From NCBI GenBank assembly GCA_903831485.1, contig CAIKXW010000372.1:1-11624 (forward strand): 11,624 bases of DNA, read 5' to 3'. A program made the translations under genes and the position numbers. The notes below the pieces were generated by a model. The model had not been told where the DNA came from and did no database searches. It saw nothing but the letters and a program-made list of their open reading frames with translations. This document shows positions 6,352 to 11,624 of this stretch, piece by piece. The stretch comes from an uncultured Alphaproteobacteria bacterium (GTDB lineage: Bacteria > Pseudomonadota > Alphaproteobacteria > Caulobacterales > Hyphomonadaceae). Positions within the stretch are counted from its first letter, which is position 1. The number at the start of each line of letters is the position of its first letter.

Positions 6352-6372
6352 GCGGATTCGTGCGTAATCCGC
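6352..6372. promoter_or_regulatory. Perfect 7-bp dyad between bioY and the lipoprotein hydrolase (operator candidate)
   Basis: GCGGATT at 6352-6358 is the exact reverse complement of AATCCGC at 6366-6372, with a 7-nt spacer. The centre-to-centre distance of the arms is 14 bp. It lies 79 nt upstream of the bioY ATG and 46 nt upstream of the hydrolase ATG, a position that could control either or both. No matching regulator gene is visible. Confidence 0.35.
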
Positions 6373-6418
6373 CCTCGCGCCACGCGCGTAGACCACCGTC
6401 CACCTGGAAGTGAAGCGC

Positions 6419-7360
6419 ATGAAACCCTGGCCAGCCCTGTCCGCGATCCTGCTGGCGTGCCTTCCGCTCGCGGCATGCGCGACCAGCGAGATCCCGATCG
6501 CCGACCTTCGGCTGCAGTATGGCCTGCCCGCCTCTGGAACCTTCGAGCCGTCGCCCGGCGTGCGTGTTCATTATACGGATGAAGGCAAGCGCAGTGGGCG
6601 CACGCTCATCCTGGTGCATGGCTTTGCCGCCTCCGTCCATGCCTGGCGTCCATGGATCGATCGCCTCGTGGGCGATTATCGCCTTGTCGCCATCGACCTG
6701 CCCGGCCACGGACTGACGCAGACGCCATCCGGGTATCGCGCGACGCTCGAAGGCAATGCGCAACTGGTCGAGGATCTCGCCGCACATCTTGGCATCGACC
6801 GTTTCGTGCTCGCCGGCAACTCGATGGGAGGCGCTGTCTCGATGGCCTACGCCATGGAACATTCGGCGCGGCTGCAGGGGCTTGTCCTCGTCTCGCCCGC
6901 CGGCTGGCCGGGAGAGGGCGGCGGCGCGCCGGGAGGCTTCTCCCTGCTGAACAACGGCGCCGGGCGCTTCCTCCTGAAACTGGTGGACCCGCGCATCGTG
7001 GTCGGCGGCGGATTGAAGTCCGCCTATGTCGATGAAGCGCTGGTCACCGGCGCCGTCATCGATCGCTATGCCGAACTCGCCATGGCCGAAGGCCATCGCG
7101 ACGTGCTACTCACGCAGCGCTCGCAACCCGAGACGCCATGGACGCCAGCATCGTTCGCAGCCATCCGCGCCCCGACGCTGGTGATGGTCGGCGAGAAGGA
7201 TGCGCTCATCCCGCCGGCCAATGGGCGCGCGCTTGCCCGCGCCATCCCCGATGCCTACCTCGTCACCTACCCCGAAGGCGGACACCTGCCGATGGAACAG
7301 CTGCCCGACCAGACCGTGCAGCATCTTCTAGCGTTCATCCGCGGCCTGCCTCCGCGCTGA
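6419..7360 (+). CDS. Alpha/beta-fold hydrolase, predicted lipoprotein
   Basis: This 313-residue alpha/beta hydrolase has a lipoprotein signal: a hydrophobic stretch ending LPLAAC with lipidation Cys20, so the enzyme should sit outside the cytoplasmic membrane. The catalytic triad is visible: Ser135 in the nucleophile elbow GNSMGG, Asp261 in GEKDALIPP and His289 in EGGHLPMEQ. The oxyanion motif VHGF is at 66-69 and DLPGHGLT at 93-100. The family includes esterases, lipases, haloalkane dehalogenases and epoxide hydrolases. The sequence alone suggests an esterase or lipase without fixing the substrate. ATG 6419 is preferred over an in-frame GTG at 6410 because GGAAG lies about 9 nt before the ATG but abuts the GTG. 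It diverges from bioY, but an exported lipoprotein is unlikely to be the cytosolic pimeloyl-ester esterase BioH. Confidence 0.88.
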   Translation: MKPWPALSAILLACLPLAACATSEIPIADLRLQYGLPASGTFEPSPGVRVHYTDEGKRSGRTLILVHGFAASVHAWRPWIDRLVGDYRLVAIDLPGHGLTQTPSGYRATLEGNAQLVEDLAAHLGIDRFVLAGNSMGGAVSMAYAMEHSARLQGLVLVSPAGWPGEGGGAPGGFSLLNNGAGRFLLKLVDPRIVVGGGLKSAYVDEALVTGAVIDRYAELAMAEGHRDVLLTQRSQPETPWTPASFAAIRAPTLVMVGEKDALIPPANGRALARAIPDAYLVTYPEGGHLPMEQLPDQTVQHLLAFIRGLPPR

Positions 7361-7470
7361 CGCGCCGCGGAAAGCTGCTTCTTGCGCGCGACATGCAGGC
7401 CCTGCGCGAAATAGGCAGAACTCACCGCGCAACGCTCTGGCGGCTGTCTGCCGGATTCTGGCATAAGCAA

Positions 7471-7489
7471 CCTCAGAGGCTGAGGAGAG
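7471..7489 (+). promoter_or_regulatory. ald ribosome binding site inside a short hairpin
   Basis: CCTCAG at 7471-7476 pairs with CTGAGG at 7480-7485 around an AGG loop. The ribosome site GAGGAGAG (7482-7489) overlaps the 3' arm and sits 4 nt before the ald ATG. The hairpin could partly hide the site. The stem is only 6 bp, so the effect may be small. Confidence 0.4.
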
Positions 7490-7493
7490 CGGC

Positions 7494-8609
7494 ATGAAGA
7501 TCGGCGTTCCGAAGGAAATCAAGACGCAGGAATATCGTGTCGGCCTGACGCCCGAGAGCGTGATGGAGTTGACGCGCGCCGGCCACGACGTGTTCGTGCA
7601 GACGAGCGCCGGGCTGGGCCTCGGCTCCAGCGATGGCGACTATGTGCGCGCCGGCGCGAAGATGCTGGACACCGCCGCCGAGGTGTTCGCATCCGCCGAG
7701 ATGATCGTGAAGGTGAAGGAGCCGCAAGCCGTCGAGTGCGCGATGCTGACGCCGCACCACACGTTGTTCACCTACCTCCACCTCGCCGCCGACAAGCCGC
7801 AGGCGGAGGCGCTGATCAGATCGGGCGCGACCTGCATCGCCTACGAGACCGTCACCAACGCCGCGGGTCGCCTGCCGCTGCTGCAACCGATGAGCCAGGT
7901 CGCAGGCCGCATGTCGATCAATGTCGGCGCGTATGCGCTGATGAAGACGCAGCGCGGCCGCGGCCTGCTGCTCGGCGGCGTGCCCGGCGTGCCGCCGGCC
8001 AATGTCGTGATCCTCGGCGGCGGCGTCGCCGGCGTGCACGCTGCCGAGATGGCCAACGGCGCGCGCGCCAATGTGACGGTGTTCGACCGCTCGATGCCGC
8101 GGCTCGAGGAGCTCGACGTCCAGTTCGCCGGCGCCGTCGATACTGTGTATGCGACACAGGCCGCCATCGACCGCGCCGTGATCGAGGCGGATCTCGTGAT
8201 CGGCGCCGTGCTGATCCCCGGAGCATCTGCGCCCAAGCTGGTGACGCGTGAACACCTGAAGAGAATGCGGCCTGGCTCCGTGCTGGTCGATATCTCGATC
8301 GACCAGGGCGGCTGTTTCGAAACCTCGCGCCCAACCACGCATGACGACCCGATCTACGAGGTCGACGGCATTCTGCATTACTGCGTCGCCAACATGCCCG
8401 GCGCCGTGCCGCGCACCTCCACCTACGCACTCAACAACGTCACGCTGCCGTTCGCGCTCGACCTCGCAAACAAGGGCGCCAAGGCGGCGCTGAAGGCTGA
8501 CAAGCACCTCGCCGAGGGGCTCAATGTGGCGGAGGGCAAGATCGCCCACGCGGCCGTCGCACGCGATCTCGACCTGCCGTTCGCCAAGCCGGCATGGCTC
8601 GCGGCATGA
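7494..8609 (+). CDS. ald: Alanine dehydrogenase
   Basis: Ald catalyses the reversible NAD-dependent conversion of L-alanine to pyruvate, ammonium and NADH in the cytoplasm, linking alanine use to central carbon and nitrogen metabolism. The 371-residue length is exactly typical. Residues known in the family are at their standard positions: Arg15 and Lys75 bind pyruvate, His96 and Asp270 are catalytic, GGGVAG at 175-180 binds NAD, and Asp198 caps the NAD ribose. The opening MKIGVPKEIK and the CVANMPGAVPRTST segment (297-310) are diagnostic. The start is supported by GAGGAGAG just upstream. No Lrp-type regulator, which often sits beside ald, is seen within this window. The next gene overlaps the ald stop, suggesting translational coupling. 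Identification is secure. Confidence 0.98.
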   Translation: MKIGVPKEIKTQEYRVGLTPESVMELTRAGHDVFVQTSAGLGLGSSDGDYVRAGAKMLDTAAEVFASAEMIVKVKEPQAVECAMLTPHHTLFTYLHLAADKPQAEALIRSGATCIAYETVTNAAGRLPLLQPMSQVAGRMSINVGAYALMKTQRGRGLLLGGVPGVPPANVVILGGGVAGVHAAEMANGARANVTVFDRSMPRLEELDVQFAGAVDTVYATQAAIDRAVIEADLVIGAVLIPGASAPKLVTREHLKRMRPGSVLVDISIDQGGCFETSRPTTHDDPIYEVDGILHYCVANMPGAVPRTSTYALNNVTLPFALDLANKGAKAALKADKHLAEGLNVAEGKIAHAAVARDLDLPFAKPAWLAA

Positions 8610-9058
8610 GGCGATGGCTTGCCGGCGCTGCCATCGCTGCGCTCGCTGCATGTGGCGGCGGGCCGGCGCCGCCCGACATGAAGGACCCGGTATCCGTCGC
8701 GCGCGCCTTCGTCGACGCCTACAACGCCAAGGACCTTTCTCGCATGCTGCCGCTGGTCGACCAGGTCAACATGGACGCGATCCAGGCTGCCCTCACTGAC
8801 GGCCCCGACAGCGAGGCCTGGCAGGGCATCTTCGCGCCGCAGATGGTTGAGTATATCGGCCGCGAAGGCGGCAAGGTCGACGGCCCGCGCTATGAGGGGC
8901 GCGACGCGGTCGTGAAGGTGGCGACCTCCGACCTCGGCGACGTCTTCACCGTCGAGCTGAGCCAGCGCGAGGATGGCGACTGGCTGATCGTCGAGAACGC
9001 GATCCTGAGCGAACAGGAATTTGCAGAGCTGCCGACCGAGCCGAAGAAACGGCGCTAG
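8606..9058 (+). CDS. Small predicted lipoprotein with NTF2/DUF4878-like domain
   Basis: This 150-residue protein begins with a lipoprotein signal (MRRWLAGAAIAALAAC, lipidation Cys16), followed by a Gly/Pro linker. The rest resembles an NTF2-like fold of the DUF4878 kind: a first helix PVSVARAFVDAYNAKDLSRML (about 28-48) of the type 'fl.a...gD...ml', a middle strand pair, and a closing segment DGDWLIVENAIL (123-134) typical of the last strands. Function is unknown; such domains often bind small ligands or act as envelope accessory proteins. ATG 8606 overlaps the ald stop as ATGA and directly opens the signal peptide. ATG 8594 is an alternative that adds four residues. No ribosome site is visible, which fits coupling to ald. 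A strong terminator follows 11 nt after the stop. Confidence 0.75.
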   Translation: MRRWLAGAAIAALAACGGGPAPPDMKDPVSVARAFVDAYNAKDLSRMLPLVDQVNMDAIQAALTDGPDSEAWQGIFAPQMVEYIGREGGKVDGPRYEGRDAVVKVATSDLGDVFTVELSQREDGDWLIVENAILSEQEFAELPTEPKKRR

Positions 9059-9069
9059 AGCCGCAATGA

Positions 9070-9098
9070 AAAGGCCCGCTCGAACCGAGCGGACCTTT
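9070..9098. terminator. Bidirectional intrinsic terminator
   Basis: CCGCTCG at 9076-9082 pairs with CGAGCGG at 9086-9092 around an AAC loop. Beyond one C-A mismatch, AAAGG pairs with CCTTT. The A-run on the left and T-run on the right let it act on both strands. It serves the ald-lipoprotein transcript (+) and the hflKC transcript (-), which converge here. Confidence 0.85.
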
Positions 9099-9122
9099 CA
9101 ATCCAGAGCATCAGCTACCAGA

Positions 9123-10013
9123 TCAGCGCGGCGTCGAGCTACGCATGTATTTGAAGAATTCGCTGTCCGGCGACAACACAAACGGCGTGCCTGCCTTGAT
9201 CGAATTCTCATACGCCAGCAGCGAGCGATAGAAGGCGAAGAACTCAGCATCCTTGCCATAGGCGGCGGCGAAGATGCGGTTACGCTCGGCGTCGCCTTCA
9301 CCTTCGAGGCGCTGGGCCTGCTGTTCGGCTTCGGCGACGATGACCCGCGCCTGCGCATCGGCCTCGGCGGTGATCGAGGCGAAGAGACCCTCGCCTTCCG
9401 CGTTATACTGGCTGATCTTCTGCTGAAGCTGCGACTTCATCCGGTCATAGACCCGTTGCGAGTTCGCTTCCGGCAGGTCGGCCTGGCGGATGCGGACGTC
9501 GATGATCTCGATGCCCAGCGTGTTCATCTGCGCCTGCAGCGCCGTGCGAACGCGCTGCATCAGGGTCGCGCGCTGTCCGGCGATGATGTCTGGCTGCGAG
9601 ACCTTGCCGAGTTCGCCGCGAAGCGCTGCGGTGAAACGCAGGCCAAGCTGCTGCTCGCCGTTCCCGCCCGCGGCGCGGAAATACTGCAGCGGATTCTTGA
9701 TCCGCCAGCGCGCGATGGCGTCGACGTTCAGGCGCTGCTGGTCGGCAGCGATAACTTCGGCGGCGTCGAGGTCGTAGCCCTGATTGCGCTTCTCATAGAA
9801 GCGAACGTCGTCGACCAGCGGAATCTTCAGGTGAAGGCCCGCGCCGTAGTTAGGCAGCTCGCTCTTTTCGGTCGCGTTGACCGTGTACTGCGCCGAACCG
9901 ACGCGGATCACGATCGCCTGCTTGTCGACAGGCACGATGTAGAGAGCGTTGGCGAAGATGATCAGCGCGATGGCTGCGATGATCCCGCCGATCATAAGGG
10001 TGCGTTGTTGCAT
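9123..10013 (-). CDS. hflC: HflC, SPFH-domain modulator of FtsH protease
   Basis: HflC pairs with HflK to form a large cage around the membrane protease FtsH and limits its access to membrane proteins. The 296-residue protein has one N-terminal membrane anchor (about 5-25), then the periplasm-facing SPFH/Band 7 domain (YIVPVDKQAIVIRVG at 25-39, GLHLKIPLVDDV at 59-70, LGIEIIDVRIRQADLP at 166-181). A helical region rich in Ala, Glu and Gln follows (about 184-250), and a conserved end contains SPDSEFFKYM. All family landmarks are present. The ATG lies 2 nt after the hflK stop, so the two are translationally coupled, giving the balanced amounts the complex needs. No degP-type protease gene follows; the transcript meets the terminator at 9098-9070. 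Confidence 0.97.
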   Translation of the reverse strand: MQQRTLMIGGIIAAIALIIFANALYIVPVDKQAIVIRVGSAQYTVNATEKSELPNYGAGLHLKIPLVDDVRFYEKRNQGYDLDAAEVIAADQQRLNVDAIARWRIKNPLQYFRAAGGNGEQQLGLRFTAALRGELGKVSQPDIIAGQRATLMQRVRTALQAQMNTLGIEIIDVRIRQADLPEANSQRVYDRMKSQLQQKISQYNAEGEGLFASITAEADAQARVIVAEAEQQAQRLEGEGDAERNRIFAAAYGKDAEFFAFYRSLLAYENSIKAGTPFVLSPDSEFFKYMRSSTPR

Positions 10014-10015
10014 GA

Positions 10016-11197
10016 CTATTGTCCCGTCGTCGGCGCCGGCTGGCGTCCACGCAGCACGTCCAGCGGAATGACCGGGACCGCGCCTGACTTGTTGTCGAGA
10101 ATGACGTTGTCCGTCCGGCCCAGCACTGTTTCCATCATCTCGAGGAACATGCGCTCCCGCGTGACGCGCGGGGCCGCCCGGTATTCGGCATAGATCAGGT
10201 CGAAGCGGTCGGCTTCACCGCGTGCTTCGGAGACGCGTGCGGTCTTGTAGCCTTCCGCCTGCTGCAGACGAGCGCGCGCCTGACCTTCGGCCTGCGGCAC
10301 GACACGGTTGCGGTGAGCGATGGCGTCGGCTTCGCGCTTGGCCTTGCCCTGCTCAGCGCCGGAGACCTGACGCTGGACTTCGGCCACTTCGTCCGGGGCC
10401 GTCGCCTTGCCGATCGCGATCGAGATGATCTCGACGCCGGAATCGTAGGTGTTGAGTGTCTGCTGCATCAGGGCGCGCACGCGCGTCTCGACGCCGGTAC
10501 GGTCGCCCGTGGTGATCGGCTCGAAGGCCGACGTGCCGACGATCTCGCGCATCGCGCTCTCGCCGATCTGCTCGATCAGCACGTTGCGGCCGCCCTCTTC
10601 GTCGACCACGTTGAACAGGTACTTGCGCGGATCATAGATGCGCCAGTTGATGACGAAGCCGATGTCGACGATGTTTTCGTCGCCGGTCAGCATCAGGTTG
10701 GACTGGTCTTCGCCGCCGATGGCGGTGCGCTTCTCGGTGTTCACCTCGACGATGTAGTGCTGCTCGATCGGGCTCGGCAGGCGAACCTTGAAGCCTGGAT
10801 CCTCGAAGCGAGCGAACGTGCCGAAACGGAGCACGACGGCGCGCTGGCGTTCGTCGACCTGATAGATGCCGGTGAAGACCCAGCCGACGATCGCAATGAC
10901 GAGAAGGATCGCAAGGCCAGTAACGCCGAAGCCGCGGCCGCCGCGGCCTGCGCCGCCGCCCGGACCGCTGCCATTGCCGCCACCGCCCTTGCGCTTGAAC
11001 CGCTCCTGCATGCGACGAAGCGTGTCTTCGAGGTCAGGGCGATCCTTTGCGCCGCCCGGAGCGCCGGGGGGCTTCTGGCCGCCAGGTCCGCCTGGCCTGC
11101 CCCACGGGCTGTCGCCATTGCCGCCGCCGCCACCACCGGAACCGCCGCCGCCCCAAGGGCCACCGCCCCCACTGCCCTTATTGTCGTTCCAGGGCAT
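10016..11197 (-). CDS. hflK: HflK, SPFH-domain modulator of FtsH protease
   Basis: HflK is the larger partner of HflC in the FtsH-HflKC complex. The 393-residue protein opens with MPWNDNKG and a cytosolic Gly/Pro-rich tail (about 8-50). A charged DLEDTLRRMQERFKRK helix (55-70) and a second Gly-rich run (71-89) follow, then one transmembrane helix (91-110) and the SPFH domain (YQVDERQRAVVLRFG at 112-126, LTGDENIVDI at 170-179, GVEIISIAIGKATAP at 254-268). A long Ala/Gln/Arg helical region precedes the end. ATG 11197 is chosen over an open extension to 11320 because AGGAGG stands 6 nt upstream and MPWN is the normal family start. It is the first gene of hflK-hflC. The Gly-rich tail is longer than in E. 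coli but is common in alphaproteobacteria. Confidence 0.97.
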   Translation of the reverse strand: MPWNDNKGSGGGGPWGGGGSGGGGGGNGDSPWGRPGGPGGQKPPGAPGGAKDRPDLEDTLRRMQERFKRKGGGGNGSGPGGGAGRGGRGFGVTGLAILLVIAIVGWVFTGIYQVDERQRAVVLRFGTFARFEDPGFKVRLPSPIEQHYIVEVNTEKRTAIGGEDQSNLMLTGDENIVDIGFVINWRIYDPRKYLFNVVDEEGGRNVLIEQIGESAMREIVGTSAFEPITTGDRTGVETRVRALMQQTLNTYDSGVEIISIAIGKATAPDEVAEVQRQVSGAEQGKAKREADAIAHRNRVVPQAEGQARARLQQAEGYKTARVSEARGEADRFDLIYAEYRAAPRVTRERMFLEMMETVLGRTDNVILDNKSGAVPVIPLDVLRGRQPAPTTGQ

Positions 11198-11436
11198 AGG
11201 GCCCTCCTTGCTGGCGTTGTTCGGGAGATTTCTGTCGTATTGTAGTTGAGCGCGCATTAAAGCGCCTTCAAGGGCTCGCAATAAGTCAGTTTCCCTATTG
11301 GCGCGATTGTATTTGTGCATGACGAAGGCGTGATTCAGCCTTGTGAAGACTTAAGCCTGACCAAGTTTAGTAACCGGCATTACTTGCCGTAGGGATTTTT
11401 TGGCCCGTCTGGCGGCCTTCTTGCAGCTGATTCCGC
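11198..11436. promoter_or_regulatory. Divergent spacer upstream of hflK and the glycosyltransferase
   Basis: This region must hold the hflKC promoter on the - strand, but I could not find a convincing -35/-10 pair. TTATTG and TTTAAT, spaced 17 nt and read on the - strand just upstream of hflK, are a weak candidate. On the + strand, CGGCA/TGCCG (11375-11389) forms a 5-bp hairpin followed after six bases by six Ts (11396-11401). That is too loose to call a terminator with confidence. No gene is seen in it. Confidence 0.35.
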
Positions 11437-11457
11437 ATGCTGGAAGCCGCATCCACC

Positions 11458-11624
11458 ATGATCCGCGACATCGCCAGTCCACCGCCGGGCCTGGCGGGAG
11501 CGCGATCCGTGACGGTCGTCATCGCAGCGTGGCGCGCAGCCGCGACGATCGGGCGCGCCGTCGCCAGCGCTCTGGCGCAACCGGAAGCGGCAGAAGTCAT
11601 TGTGGTTGACGATGCATCCGCAGA
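11458..11624 (+). CDS. Family 2 glycosyltransferase, N-terminal part (runs off the right edge)
   Basis: The frame starting at ATG 11458 is open to the window end (55 complete codons). After a short Pro-rich lead it reads VTVVIAAWRAAATIGRAVAS then a spacer and EVIVVDDASA. This is the first strand, helix and second strand of a GT-A fold of family 2, with the VVDD pair that contacts the sugar nucleotide; the later DxD metal site lies outside the window. These enzymes move a sugar from an activated nucleotide donor onto a lipid, polysaccharide or protein acceptor. A TGA at 11428-11430 limits the start to ATG 11437 or 11458. GGAAG about 11 nt before 11458 favours the latter weakly. Acceptor, donor and pathway cannot be told from this fragment. 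Confidence 0.85.
   Translation, partial: MIRDIASPPPGLAGARSVTVVIAAWRAAATIGRAVASALAQPEAAEVIVVDDASA

Noticed and set aside
6274..6420. A 49-residue N-terminal extension of BioY
   Set aside because: The extension is Arg-rich and lies over the divergent promoter region. BioY proteins normally start close to the first helix, as from 6273.
3887..7096. A 1069-codon open frame on the - strand
   Set aside because: It lies antisense to the antiporter and hydrolase and crosses the same-strand bioY gene in another frame. Its product is Arg/Gly/Asp/His-rich with no recognisable domain, as expected opposite GC-rich codons.
6419..7360. The hydrolase as BioH because it is beside bioY
   Set aside because: BioH is cytosolic and lacks a lipoprotein signal; this protein has a clear lipobox Cys20.
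7473..8651. A 392-codon open frame antisense to ald
   Set aside because: It is a shadow of ald, which has every catalytic residue in place. The antisense product is low-complexity and His/Arg-rich.
10313..11245. A 310-codon + strand open frame across hflK
   Set aside because: It is antisense to hflK, with Ala/Asp/Arg-rich composition and no domain. The hflK reading is unambiguous.
11198..11320. A 41-residue N-terminal extension of HflK
   Set aside because: The AGGAGG site and the family-typical MPWN start support 11197.

Overview
The window reads as a stretch of high-GC alphaproteobacterial chromosome. Codon third positions are strongly G/C, which leaves long open frames antisense to most genes. 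The gene families (PrmC with alphaproteobacterial-type ends, a TorF/Gcw_chp porin, BioY, a Gly-rich HflK) and an intergenic palindrome of the 'CCTCATGGTGAG ... AACCACGAGG' kind point to Caulobacterales/Hyphomonadaceae or relatives. That placement is inference. There are no RNA genes, CRISPR arrays, transposases, phage genes or plasmid genes in view. This is mostly conserved core and housekeeping DNA, and I did not find a new multi-gene system in it.

Left part (1-2837): a possible tail of an unrecognised gene enters at the left edge. Then come prmC (release-factor methyltransferase, - strand) and slyX (+ strand), which diverge from a 47-nt gap. slyX converges on a MOSC-domain gene (- strand), and the gap between them holds a short GC hairpin and a pair of inverted palindromic units. 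queF (queuosine biosynthesis, - strand) lies upstream of the MOSC gene and may share its transcript.

Middle (2838-9098): a 342-nt divergent control region with a Pho-box-like sequence separates queF from a TorF-family outer-membrane porin. A run of three hairpins separates the porin from a KefB-type cation:proton antiporter. The antiporter converges on bioY (biotin transporter S component, no BioM or BioN nearby), and one CTAG provides both stop codons. bioY diverges from a secreted lipoprotein alpha/beta hydrolase, and a 7-bp dyad lies between them. Next are ald (alanine dehydrogenase) and a small lipoprotein gene whose ATG overlaps the ald stop. A bidirectional intrinsic terminator closes this block.

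Right part (9123-11624): hflC and hflK form a tight two-gene operon on the - strand (order hflK-hflC), encoding the SPFH complex that restrains FtsH. At the right edge a family 2 glycosyltransferase starts on the + strand and runs out of the window.

The genes serve separate functions: translation termination, tRNA modification, envelope transport, vitamin uptake, alanine catabolism and membrane protein quality control. Joint action is likely only within hflK-hflC, possibly within ald-lipoprotein and within queF-MOSC. The most useful leads are regulatory: the Pho-like box, the bioY/hydrolase dyad, the hairpin run before the antiporter, the shared CTAG stop and the paired palindromes.
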